Assembly: GCA_028023455.1 (NCBI GenBank)
Contig: JAQFVV010001054.1
Location: 58,085-122,084 of the forward strand
Length of the DNA stretch: 64,000 nucleotides
DNA from: Epiperipatus broadwayi
Taxonomy: Eukaryota > Onychophora > Udeonychophora > Euonychophora > Peripatidae
Reading direction: 5' to 3'
The position numbers were made by a program, and so were the translations under genes. This document shows, one piece after another, positions 1 through 12,700 of this stretch. The stretch's first letter is position 1. Each line of letters opens with the position of its first letter. Below the pieces are notes generated by a model. That model did no database searches, was not told the DNA's origin, and saw only the letters and a list, made by a program, of their open reading frames with translations.

Positions 1-1065
1 TATTGAAATCTTCAGTACTTTCAGAGGAGGGGGGATATATGAAAAAACGTTGTAAGTGATATATCCTAAATTAAACATTTTTCATATTCTGTAGAAATAA
101 TTGTAATACTTTTTACAGTTATTGGAGAGTAAAATACATAAATAATTGGTTAATCACTAAAGACACCATATGATATTGAGGCACTTGAAGGAACATGTGC
201 TTTGATTGTCCATTATTATAACCATGCTAAACCGCACTGCATGACTTGGGAGGTAATAACCACAACAGTGAATTTATAAAAAGAACATTAATACATATTT
301 CAAATTAATTTCAGTTTAGTTTATCCAGTAGTTCCTAAAAATCAAACTAATTCTCTAAATTATCTATCAGAAAATTGCTAGCGCATAGTTAATGTTATAA
401 CTTTTATAGTTCTGATTTTAAAAGAGTACAATTCCAAGACATCTCTTTGCTCAGGCAGTGAAGTGCACTCTTGCAATAACTGCTACAACAAAAAATTTAC
501 CATTAAATGGTATACATATTTATTCAAGTTACATTTTAAAAAATCATGATGCTCAATCCATTCTATCCATACCGTCTATCTTCTTCACCAGATCTCAAAT
601 GAACAAAACCTTCTAATTCTATTGCCTCTACCACATCGACACAAATGATAACAAAGACAATAGCTTTTAGTTCATAAGCATTTCAAAGAGCTATTAACCA
701 CAGACAATATGACAAAACACTTCTGACAAGTAAAACCTAGAATTTTAAAAACAATATTTGGTGCAGTAAAATACCAACATTTATAAATTCTGGTGCTGAT
801 GAAGATTGAGAAATCAAGCAAGCAGATTAGGTCTAAATTCTCACAGATGACCATACACTCAAACAATGTGATTTATGAAAAGTTTACTGCTTAGAAAACT
901 TGGTAGGAAAGAAGAGAAGAATAGGTAGCACAAAGGTGGATATATTCCATCATCCCAATAATAAATATAAATCAAACCTGCAATGGGTCATTCTAATGAA
1001 ACATTATTTACATGACTACCAGGCAGTAATCTTAACGGTTGCCATTCAGTGAACCATTAACTTTC

Positions 1066-1362
1066 AAACCTATTCAAATAAACAAGTCTGAATTCATTAT
1101 CAAGATAATTTACAAGCTAGATTGTTAAAAGAATCATTTAAATGAACTTATAAATAATTGCCCACTGTTTTGTTATACCAATGCCAATCAATTTTATCAA
1201 ATAAAAGATGATTGTGTGTAAATTGATTGGCATTGATATAAAAAAAAAGGGTGGATACTATTAACAAGTTCATTTAGATGATTCTTCGAGGATCTGCATT
1301 GTAAATTGTCTTAGTAATATATACAGACTTATTTATTACACGAATAGGTTTATATTCCTAAG
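1066..1362. repeat. Foldback (MITE-like) repeat
   Basis: Two arms of about 130-140 bp face each other around a short centre near 1200-1215. GAATCATTTAAATGAACTT (1131-1149) is answered by AAGTTCATTTAGATGATTC (1265-1283). ATGCCAATCAATTT (about 1181-1194) is answered by AAATTGATTGGCAT (about 1220-1233). The outer ends ACCTATTC.. and ..GAATAGGT also pair. A related end, GTGAATAGGTTTATATTTTC, lies alone at about 23470-23490, so this is a dispersed family. No coding capacity. Confidence 0.8.
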
Positions 1363-3719
1363 ACTACATATGGTAAAAATTATTAGTGTGCTCATTAAAA
1401 TCATTTGACTAATATTATCTGTTTAAAACAGAGATGGCCAAGCTATAAGATATATAACTTAATGTGATGCGCAGTAGCACTAAATTCAGTGCACAGGAGC
1501 CAATTATAAAAAGCCTAGATCTTTGTAAAGGAATACTACAATCAAAAAAACAATTTTTATAAAAACTCGTAACAAAAAATTTATAACACTTATTTGTATT
1601 TAATTTCCTTGAAAATATCCAAACCTTCACACAGACTTGGGCCCACATCATGAATATGAAAGGTAGATTGTGCTTTCACCTACAGCAGAAATTATTAGTG
1701 TCATTAAATATTTTATACAAAATGATGATTCACATCAAAAATGTTTAACTAATCATTCTCAACAATCAAAGCGAATGCATGAAAACCAGTCCCGAGAAGC
1801 CCAATAGTATCAATAAACCATGAAGCAAGCATGCTCATATCATGCATGAGGAGAGAGTAATTAATTCTACATAAAGTGAAACAGTTAGTGAAGGACTCTT
1901 TTGGAATCAATATCAGTACATTCTAAAAAAAATCATTCACAAAATTGTAGAGTTTTTCCATCTCTGGATAATAATATGCTTTTCAAATAATTCAATAGGT
2001 TTTATTTAAGTACAGTGTGTCCCAATGAAAAGGTGACTGGTTCTTTTTCCAAGCTGCCTGCAGTATTACCTCTGAATCAAGGCATGTGTTTCATAGTGAT
2101 ATACTTTAGCTGTTCACCACAAAACCTTTAAGGTATTAGTTTGTCTGTATTATAAATTGCAACATGAAATATGATTGTGTTTTGTACCTTAATCCTTGAT
2201 GGAACAGCATGTTAATATAAAATTTTGTTTTAAATTAAGCAAAACTGTTACTAAAACATTTGAAATAATTCAAACAGCATATGGCAATGAAGCCATGAAT
2301 GTCTTGCAAGATTTTGAGTTGGCAGGAAGACCAATAAAGATGACTCACAATTCATGTCATAACTGTTGTTTCAAACACACTAGCTCCGTAAAATTTTTAT
2401 GACTAAACTACATAGCTATGTAATACAGCATCGAGTCAGAATTGGTACTACAGGACACTTGAAGGAAAAAACCAGTTGCATTTAAGGACACACTGCATAC
2501 ATAAAAAAAATTTCAATCTTGTAATGGTTAAACTAACAGTAGTTATGCATTAGCGCATGTAGTCTTAATCTATACATGCAACTGCAGCTATACACTACCG
2601 CAGCTTGAGGGACTCGAACTAGTTTTTATAATAAAATTACTTTCTTTAGCAATACCCGCCCTCTCTATGTGCAGAAGTTACCAAATTAAGAAGCAGAAAT
2701 AATGCTTTAGTAACACCAGATTTACTTGTACAAGCAAAGACACCCAAGTAACAAAAATTACATTAATGCAGAAAAACCAACCAATAAAGCCATGCATACC
2801 ACCAGCCAATGATAATAAAGACAACAGCTAGATGAAAGAGTTTACACACTTTAATTAGCAATGTTTATTATCATTCTTACTAGATCATACACACACACAC
2901 ATATATATGTTGATTTAAGCTATAAATGTAATAATATTCATCAAAATCATTCATAGATTATGGAAGGCATTGAATGTAAACAAAGTCATGGCCAGATTTA
3001 TATCTTGATTACTATAAATGTTGCTTATACTCACCCTAAAATAACTAAATCTCTTCTTGCACTTGGTAATGTGCTAAATCAAAACGGCTGTAAAAAAAAC
3101 ACCAGACAAAATAACACAGAAAAATATTTCCGCTAGTAGATGATAAATGCATTTGCTGTTGAAGGACAATAATTCATTTTGAATACAAAGATGCCTTTTA
3201 TAATGGAAAAATGTCGTTTGACAGTCAAGATCATTCAATGATCAGACAAGCGTTCTGAAGGCTCACAGCTGCAGGCCTAAAATGTTCACAAAATCATTCC
3301 AAAATCATGCATTTTGCACATATATGTAAAAGAACAATTCAAATCTAAGTAGAAAACAAGGTTAAATACAGATTCAAGAAATAAACTTTTTGTTTTCTTT
3401 CCAATTTACTTTTCTTTTTAAAATAAACCACCATAAAAGATTGCTACAATGAAAAAGACTCCTGGGTAATAAAAAAAAATGATTTGGATAAACTCTGAGG
3501 CAGTACAAATAACTCTATTCCCATTGGTATAACTTTAATAAAGGCTATTCTAGTCTACATAGATATTAAGCATATGAACAATAGTAAACATACTTTTCTC
3601 GATTAAAAACTGTGTTCAATTGGGATCCCTGATGAATACAAGTCATAATTTCCAATTAATTCAGAAGATATTAAGAAAACAAACTTCAATCTACAATTCC
3701 TACCATCACTGCAATCATC

Positions 3720-4260
3720 TACTATGACAGAAAAAGGTACAACTTTCTGAGAATAGTTGAGATTCTCACATACGATATTCACCGAGTCATTCTCGCTTAT
3801 TGCTAGATTAACCTGCTACATGAGAAAGAAGTACAATTTTGTGAGAATGAATAAGATTAACACCTAAATTTAACAACTCCTTTTATTGCTAATTACCTTG
3901 TTGTACCAGAAAAAGATATAGTTGAGATCACTGAATCAATTCTTATTGCTAGATTAATCTGTTGTGGTAGAAAAAGTGCAACTATGAAGGAGTGGTTGAG
4001 ATTTTCACCTGTTCGCTGAATCAAATCGTTTTACAGCTATATTAACTTACTGTGTCAGAAAGAGGTGCAATTTCTTGAGAAAGGATGAGATCACACCTCT
4101 GACATTCACTATTAATTTTCTGAATCAGAAAGAGGTCCATCTTTGTGAAAATGGTTAATATTCGCACCTATGATTCTCACTCAATCAACTTCAGCACTAA
4201 GACAATCTTCGTATCAGAAAAAAGTATAACTCACTGAGAATAATAAGATTTACATTTATG
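3720..4260. repeat. Old degenerate tandem array, about 7 units
   Basis: A motif of the form CAGAAAAAGGTxCAACTTTxTGAGAATxGTTGAGATTCTCACxTATGATATTCACTxAATCA recurs. Unit starts are near 3727, 3825, 3908, 3970, 4058, 4129 and 4217, spaced 60-98 bp because of indels. Each unit keeps AGAAAxAGGT and GAGAATxxxTxAGAT. Interspersed TTGCTAGATTAA(T/C)CTG segments belong to the same unit. Divergence between copies is high, so the array is old. Confidence 0.75.
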
Positions 4261-5116
4261 ACTTATTTAGTATGTGCTATTTATTCTAAAATAAGTTGGG
4301 TGACTGAAAGATGGTAGCTTGACATCTGTACTTATTTAGAATTAAAAAAATTTAAAAAACCATTCCAGCACCAACATTTTCTTAAAATTTCTTTACTGGT
4401 CTCAAAGAGACTGACCCTCAATCATATTAGTCTTTAACAAGTCAGCAATTTATTCGTCACTAACTAACGTATTACTGCATCCCATAATAATCTTGCGATA
4501 CAAAAGGAATCAACACAATGAAATACTTTCTTGTAGAAAGATCATAAGAAACCATATTTTCTCCAGATACTTTTGAATCTAAAAAAAAAAAAAAAAAGAA
4601 AAAACTTATTTATCACTTCAGCCTTATGTAATTAACGGAGTGCTCCATGGCTACTTAAATTATTTTAGTTGTTACAATATCTAAAAAGTAATAAAGCAAC
4701 AAATTCTGAATTTAGTTGATTTATTGAAATACTACTATTTGTTTGACACAATTCTTTTTTAAAAATGATTGTATCATTCTATTCATGACAGTACTTTGAT
4801 TAAATGCTTAACTTGTTGCTAAAATGTGAAAATATTTATAGTCTCTATTAATAAAGCTATTTTCTCATACCAATATTGTATTCCAGGTAAAAAAATACCT
4901 TGACCGTAATATTTTCTATTTTTGTCATTTGAGATCAGGCAAAATGCTATCACGTACCACACAAAATGTTTTATTTTCTTGCCAGTTCTACCATTAAAAT
5001 ATATAAAAACTAAGAGAACATTATTATGATTTCAAATCTCTAAACAGAATCAAAGATCAACTTAAACCACCAAACATCACATGATCACCATTTCTTATGC
5101 TTGCTCATAACTGTTG

Positions 5117-6009
5117 TTAAAACAGGCAAAACTTTCCATACAGTAGTGCCACTCAGTGTTAGCCAGAGCAATCAATGGATGCCAGAAGGCTTGTGCATAA
5201 AATCCCTAGCTAGTGCCTACTCTTCCAATATCCCCAGACTAGTTTCTGGCTTGTGACCTTTGTCAATGAGTAGCCTTGGATCTGAGAGCACTGCACCTAG
5301 ATCTTAGGATCTAATGCAACCCTCCAGCAGCCATCTTTTATCTCTACTTAACTACAAAACTATGAGAATCAAATTGAAAACACAATAATATTTTCAATCT
5401 AAGCTCCATAACTCATATAGGTCTGAACTCAGTCTAGTCTGGAGATAGTGGATGAGTAGGCACTAGATAGGGATTTCATGCACAAACCTTCTGGCATCCC
5501 TTGAACTCTGGCTTGCACTGAGTGGCACTACTGTATAGAGTTTTGCCTGTTTTAATAATATTTTTATGAGCAAGCATAAGAAATGGTGAACAAGTGATGT
5601 TTGGTGGTTTAATACCAATCCTACCTAGTAGGATAGTAGTGGCTATGGTAATAAAAACCAAAGACACCAAAATGTATGGGTACTAAATTGAATTCAGATC
5701 TATATGACTATATGAGTTAATGAGCTTAGATTGAAAATTTTATTGTGTTTTCAAATTTTATTCTCATAGTTGTGTAGTTAAGTAGAGATAAAAGGTGGTT
5801 GCTGGAGGGTTGCATTAGATCCTAAGATCTAGGTGAAGTGCTCTTAGATCCAAGGCTCCTCACTAATGAAGGCCACAAGCCAGTAACTAGTGTGGGATAT
5901 TGGATGAGTAGACACTAGATAGGGATTTTATACACAAGCCTTCTGGCATCCATTGATTGTTCTGACTTGCATTGAGAGACATTACTGTATGGAGAGTTTT
6001 GCCTGTTTC
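5117..6009. repeat. Composite foldback repeat (288-bp arms)
   Basis: The arm 5117-5405 is repeated in inverse orientation at 5722-6009. Matching landmarks include AAAACAGGCAAAACT / AGTTTTGCCTGTTT, GGATGCCAGAAGG / CCTTCTGGCATCC, TTAGGATCTAATGCAACCCT / its reverse, and TTATCTCTACTTAACTAC / its reverse. The 316-bp centre holds another minus-oriented copy of the outer part (about 5436-5640). The same family recurs at 14.9-15.85 kb, 49.66-49.92 kb, 61.52-61.88 kb and 62.5-63.1 kb. Confidence 0.85.
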
Positions 6010-8370
6010 AAAGATCAATTTCACCATTATAATCTCTGACAAGAAGGTGCATGGAATGTCATAATTTTCTAATACAAACAATTGAAACAATAGATGGCAT
6101 CTCTTGACGTCTGTGCCAGAACCCAAATTTATAACTTTTTAAAGAGATGACCAAATCTATCTTCATGTTAATATCCTCTTTTTTGTTCCCAAATAACTTG
6201 ACTGTTGTCTTTGACATATAAATCTTCTACTGCTCTTTATAGGCACTTATGTGAACTTCATATCCATTGAGATTCTGGGAACTACTGAAGTTTATCTGAG
6301 AATCTTTCCATGGCAACTATCAAATATTCTTTTGTTTTTTTCATGGAAACTAATTTGGAAAAATGTAAATCTATGATCTACGACCTTTAAAAATATTGAA
6401 AATTTTATTATAAAAATATAATCCTGGAAAGACGCACAAATATGAAGACTTCGAAATGTCCGTGTGAATAAATTTGTATATATTTCTCTTAATTTCAGAA
6501 AATAACACAATTTTTTTTTATTTTTGTTTTCCATTTAAATAATAGAGAAGTTTTATATTTTACACCAAGGAAATCTGCCTTTGATAAAAGACATTTTACA
6601 TTATTTCATTTGATAACCAAATGGTTAGTTGCATGAGAGGTTCAAGCATTGGCATTTGAGGACTGGAAGTGACAGATTGAGATTGATCCAGGACCTTTAG
6701 CTTTTGAATCCATCACTTAATCCTTAGGTTAAGTCATAATAGGCAATAAAATTATCAAAGAAAATTAGCTATAATGCCAAGATAGATTTTGTTAGAACAA
6801 ATGAGAAAACAATTGAATAACTGCTTACCAACTCATCCACATCCTAAAAAAAAAAAAAAATGGAAGTCTTTGGTCTTATTCTATCATCTCTTGATCAATT
6901 AATAAAACTTTTAACCATTAATATAAATTTCTCATCAGCATGCTTCTATCTCTACTGAAATGGTTTCCACTGTTTATTCACCTGAGTACTGCTTTGCAGT
7001 CCATTTCCATATTAGCAAAATGTTTATAACTATACTTGCTATTAAATTTATGTTGTAACTATAAATGAAAAGTCCAATAATGAAATTAAAAGGCAATAGA
7101 AGAATGAAATGAATAGACAGTGGGTATAAATATATTTATCTTCAAAATTCAAAAGATATTATGACATCAACAAAAAAAAAAAAACTTTTTTTCTTAATCA
7201 TTTTTTATCATCATTACTCCCTTTATTATGTATATATCTAAATGTTTTAATTTATTGAGAGTAAGTACTACAGTGTAAACAACACATAAAGAATGTCCTA
7301 CATGTGAAGACCAATCATTTATACACCTGATAAGTCAAATCATCTTAATTTGAGATAGAGTGAAATTTCTTATAATACTCAACATTTTAAAGTAAGTATG
7401 TCAATAACCATAACTTTTTGAACACACCTCTTATAATTGCTACTTCTTTTAGAATAGCTTTTTCCTTGCTTCACTTTTGCTCTGATTCTAAACCTTCAAG
7501 ACAAACTGTTAATTCGCAATTCCGAATCTGGTTTGCGTGTACATGGATCGTTATTTATAATCCTGAACAATGTAGCTCCGAAAACATTACTGCTGATTTC
7601 CATACAAACGGCATCTCATAGGCTTGTATAGTCTGCTTCTAAAAAGGCAACTTTTAAAACTTGACATTTCTTCAAATGAGACTAATGGAGTGACAGTGTT
7701 TAAAAATTTATATGATTATAAAAATTCTAAAATTTCAAGAGAGTAAGAGCGATCAAATATAAGTATTTATTGTTAATTTATTAATGGAATCCCAATAAGC
7801 AACGGGAAAGAACTTATTCTTAATTTTAGTATGTAAATGATTGGATAGTCCATAAATATATATATATATTTGCATTTAGCAATCAATATTCTTCATGTGG
7901 AACACTATCATTAAATTCTTTGCTGCTGATCACGATGATTAATAAATCAGAGGTAATAGACTAATTCCTGCACAAGAATCTTGTAACTTTATCGAACAAC
8001 AACACAAATAACACTTAAGATCATCTAATGTATATCTTTTATTTTTAGCTATTTGTTTATAAAACAATTTCGTTTACAATTTTAAACAACAAAAAAATTA
8101 TAAAACCAACATGTAACAAAAAGAGAAAAGCAAAATCTGTACATGAATAACCAGAAAGAAAATACTGAGAAGAAGAAATATCTGATTGAAAAAGAAAAGC
8201 ATAGGATTATTGCTTGAAAAGTGAAAGAAATGTGCAAAAGAATAGTTAGGAAAAAACACAGAGGAATGATATATGTAAGTGCAAAAGATAAAAAAAAACA
8301 TCTCAAACTTACCCATAATACCTCAATTTAGACTACATGCACACAGGTAAAAATTACCCTGCAAACTCAC

Positions 8371-9711
8371 CTGAGTTTTTTCTTCTACCTGAACTTCCTC
8401 CAGACCCTGAGCTTGCAAATGTTTGATCCCTTTGATTAGATGTTTGGCATTCTGGTGTTTCATTTACATTCCTAGAGAAAAGTGTTTCTGTCCTCCAACT
8501 TAGTGAACGATGGATTGGCCTTAATGCTTTGTCAATGGGAATTAAATTACCATTTTTGTATACTAATCCACCATCAAAAGAATTAGTCCTTTTTATACGT
8601 CTAGATTCTAATTGTTGCTTCGCTCTTCGGACTGTCCCAGGTATAGGTATTTCTTCAAGTTCAACGGCAGATATTGGGCATTCAAACAAAAGCTTTTTAT
8701 ATTTTGCATGTTCACAGCATTTAATTTGTAGTGTTTGGAACGGCTGAGATTTCCTGCAAGGTTCTAGAGTCTGTACCTTGCGACTGGAAGATTCTTTTTT
8801 TTGTCTATGGGTTAAAACTTTTTGCTTACTTTCAGTAGAATCGAAGATTTCTTCATTGCTACTGTGAACTGGACTTCCTAAAGAACCTTCAGAATTCCGC
8901 CGAATCAATTCAGGAGATTCTCCAGAAGTTTGTTTTACCTTTTCCTCATAATCTTTTTTCTGACGCTTTACAGTACCAGCATTCCAAGGAATGGCTTCTT
9001 TCATATATTGCTCCAAACGATCTCCTGAACTTTCTAAATCACCACTGCTTGGAACACTACTACTCAAAGGGGGGATAGGTGGTTTTCTAATGCTACATTC
9101 TTCTAATGATCTGGAAGACAGAATTTCTGATTTTGAAAGGTTTGGAATGGCGATTGTTCTGCTGGGTGAAGACTTTGTTTCCACTGATTGACTAAGAACA
9201 GCCAAAACAGATTGTTCCTCAACAGGAGAAGGGGTATTGACCTTACCTTCAAATTGTGTTGCTAAATTTAAGACTAAACCCCGACTCTCTGGATGCATAC
9301 TTTCTGGAATAGATTTTTTGGAAGCAGAAAGTTCTATTTGTTTACTATGTTCTAATTCATTGATCCGATCTTTTACTGATGAGACCTTACGTACACGTGG
9401 ATTATCAAATTTATTTGATGTTTTGGATTCAAGAGACATAGTCTGTAAGTTACTGTCTACTGATTCTGTCCAGTCGGATGATTCTGCCTCAGTCACTCCA
9501 GAAATAACTAAATATGGTGGTGGCGACGGACTAGGTATTTCTGTTTCTCCAATTTGAAAACTAACAGGCTCATTTTTAAGAAAAGATAATTGGTTTGGTC
9601 TTTCTTTCATTTCAGATAATCCAAATAAAAAATTGTTTGATTGTTTTTCTTCAGAAACGGCTTCTGAAGGACTTTCTTTGATCGAGTGTTCCCGGGATGA
9701 AGTAGCATCTT
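8371..9711 (-). CDS. ssh: ssh exon 12 of window (large Ser-rich C-terminal exon)
   Basis: 1341-nt exon: two bases completing Glu, 446 codons, then one base. The acceptor tttgtttcag precedes 9711 and a strong donor cag/gtgagt follows 8371. The reading frame stays open past the donor for five codons to a stop at 8354, but CAG|GTGAGT argues for splicing. The segment is hydrophilic and Ser/Pro/Glu-rich. It holds two related motifs, NAGTVKRQKKDYEEK and PGTVRRAKQQLESRR, that resemble the GLVRxxxxELE repeats of Slingshot tails. RIKRTNSFDGG and HRSLSWR look like basophilic-kinase/14-3-3 type sites (inference from family knowledge). The distal exon(s) were not found. Confidence 0.9.
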
Positions 9712-12700
9712 CTGAAACAAAATTTTTTTTTTATTAGATTGATAATAAAAAGCAATTATTAAAGTTTTATTAGTGATACATTAATAAACCTATACTTCCT
9801 ATACAGTTAACACTTACCTCACAGTTGCAATACAAGAATGGCCAACCTACAATGAATGCACCAAATACAGAACATTAAAACTCTGATTACAGCAATAGGA
9901 GTAGATCTTGTTCAAATTCAATGAGACGAACAAAATAAAAAAACTTTTTTACTCCACATTCTTTCTGTTTCACATTTGTCTAACTCTGAGAATAAATCCA
10001 GAATGAATTCATAATTATTTTTTTAAGTTTCATTCTGAAATTGTTGGTTCTTTGCTTCTTAGGAAAATTACTTTCATCAATAAAATCGATAAATAACAAA
10101 ATAAGTTCATATCTTAATAATTAAAATTTGAAAAATGTTCTTCTTAAGGTTTACATTAACAGTTTGGTGAAAATAAAATAGACTCCGAACAGAAGTCTTA
10201 TTTAAATAAGCAATATTTAAACTTTTTCTATTATAGTTTATTATATTGCAAAAAAAAAAAAGGCTAAATACTGTATAACATACTACAGAACTGTCCAAAA
10301 CATGATTCATGAACCATAAGCAGGCAGCCAGTGGTAAGGATTCCCGTGGCCTGCTCTCAGTGAAAAAAAAAAAAAAAATTTGAATCTTGATGTTGATATG
10401 ATCATCTGGTGTTTTTACATCACTGTATACCCATGGATCTTTCAAATATTTGGCAAAAGAATGGTCTTACACTGTTTTGATTTAAAACACTTGCTCTGAG
10501 CAATATGAACATGATTATGATGTAATTAGTTCTGTTCAGTTTGTTTATAAACTTAACTTAAAACTCTTCAATAATTTAATATATGTACTGTATTTATTAT
10601 TTTGAATCCGGCCCTTGGATTTTATTTTTTTTAATGTGGCCCTTGGATTTGCTTAAGGTTAGTAGTCCGTCCTCTCATACTGTATATTATGCAAAACCTG
10701 AATATCAATACAAAAGTTACAAATTTATGTGTGAAAAAATTGGCACATTATTGTGATATATCAGCTACTCCTGCATTATAAGTCTTTTTCATATGATGAT
10801 TTAATAATTAAATAATCCTTTATTTGTCGACAACTAAATGGTTTTATTGCTCAAAATGGTAGATTTGGGAGTGATTTGTGGATCTTAAGCTCATCTGTCA
10901 CTTGATTACTGCACCAGATTCCTATATGAAGGGAAACATTGTTTTAAGTAATTGCTTTAAGCCAAAATTTCTTTTTTATATTCTGCAACTCCACCCCCAT
11001 CCCTGTTCTCTTTCCAGAATTCAAAGCAGAATTCCTTCATTAAATAAAATATAAATTTCCAAAGCAGCACCAACATTTTGTTTTACTTTTAATTTTAATA
11101 ATTTCAATATTCTATAAAATTTTCATTAATAGAACACTTTACTAATTACTTTTTGCAATCATAAAACCTGCCTTGAAGCAAATTATTTATTATACACCTG
11201 GGTCTCTTTTTACGTGGACTTATTTAACACGATTTTGAAGTTACGCGATTCATGTTTCACCGGAAGTTGATTTCCGATAATGTGCTATTACTTTAAATAA
11301 TAAATTTCACGCACTTACGTTATATTGAAAGTAATAGCACATTATTGGAATTCGACTTTCATCTTAGTAATTTCAATATTTTCAGTGCTTTATAATAGTA
11401 AGATTTTATGCAATAATGAAATTAAAATCATGATTTCCACATTTTATGTATACACCTATTGAATTTTACAAGATTATAATGTAAATTTGTTCAAACATTA
11501 TGCGTGTTAATTTTGCATTTTAAATCACATTCTGTTTTTGCTTTTTAAAAAAGAACGTAATCAATTATTATTTTCTTATTAATGACATGAATCATTAACG
11601 TGCTCTTAAATTCCAACGAGAGCTAAATGGTTGTATGTCTGGATATCGCGAGCTTCGTAAACAATTAATAAAATCATCGTCTCAAAGATTAATTACTAAT
11701 TACATTGTCACCAGAAAATCATAATAATTAAAACGTGTATAAAATTACTGTACTGTAAATTATGCATAAAAATATATTATTTTGAATAAAATTAAATATT
11801 ATAGTTAAAAAAAGTTTGTCTTGTATCAATTTTTTTCAAATTTGAAATTTTTTATTAGTCATATTTTATTTCCTTATTTTTTATTTGTGCGAATTTCAAA
11901 GTAATTTTACGTTGGTGCTTTGCTTTTACGCGAATTTTGAAAAATCACAGACTGCATCCCCCCCTTTTCAATGTAAGTTACGTCTATTTTTGCGCGATTT
12001 CATTTGCGCGTGTTTTCTGAGGAACCTATCTATCGCGTAAAACAAGACCCAGGTGTATACTTGTTTTTGATTGATACAAACGACAGCTTAAATTTTCTAT
12101 AAGATGGATAACTTCAGTACTCTACACAAATTTTAAAGTATTAAAATTAAGGATTTTATATAAAAATAGCTCACCGCTTTAGGCAAAATTCATTGATAAT
12201 ATCAGATCATGTTTAACAAGCCCTACAAAAAAAATAATCCATTGAGATACTACCAGACAGCTCTATATTTATTAAGTCATTTCATAGCTATTACTTAGAT
12301 AGCGGGATCTGAAAGCTTCTTCACATGCAAAACCTACTGTATCCTCTGCAATGACTTCCATTTAAAAGTATATTCTTATTTTTCTCCTTTTACTTTCTTT
12401 GCATTTTATATTGCTTACAATAACTCCCCTCATGTACACTTTAATCCAAAATTTTTTTTAATGATTTCTTCATCTTCCTGACAGTTTCAACTATATATAT
12501 ATGTATGTATATATTTTTGACAAACATATGTATGTATATAAATTTTTATATGTATATGAAGTAATGGTTGTATGTTTATATCATTCAATATTGTAGCTCT
12601 GATGAAGTCTGCAGAACAGTCGAAACTGTCAGAAAAATTAAAGAAATCATTAAAAAAAATTTTGCATTAAAGTGTATATGAGGAGTGCAAGGAATATATA

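Larger units (their letters stand above)
1..8370. other. Downstream ssh intron/3' flank, no exon recognised
   Basis: No stretch here reads like Slingshot on the minus strand. I looked for continuation of exon 12 with a two-base phase. What is visible is repeat material: a foldback at about 1066-1362, a CA/AT microsatellite at about 2887-2909, a degenerate tandem array at 3720-4260, and a large composite inverted repeat at 5117-6009. Several short open frames (for example 8082-8316, Phe/Ile-rich) look like chance openings in AT-rich DNA. Confidence 0.6.

Noticed and set aside
3720-4260. CRISPR-like array
   Set aside because: The repeats are diverged, the spacing is irregular, the spacers are not unique, and the genome is eukaryotic.
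7418-7621. Less AT-rich stretch considered as a further ssh exon
   Set aside because: Neither strand reads like a Slingshot tail, and no acceptor/donor pair in the needed phase was found.
8082-8316. Phe/Ile/Leu-rich frames that could be taken for membrane proteins
   Set aside because: Two overlapping frames in A-rich DNA (plus strand AAGAAA runs) translate as Phe/Leu/Ile by composition alone.
8354-8370. Stop codon at 8354-8356 as the true end of Slingshot
   Set aside because: The frame reaches a TAA after GEFAG, but the sequence CAG|GTGAGT at 8371/8370 is a near-ideal donor. I treat the last codons as intron read-through, though retention remains possible.
9237-9557. 106-codon plus-strand frame opposite ssh exon 12
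   Set aside because: It is the antisense shadow of the Ser-rich exon. No plus-strand promoter or splice signal.
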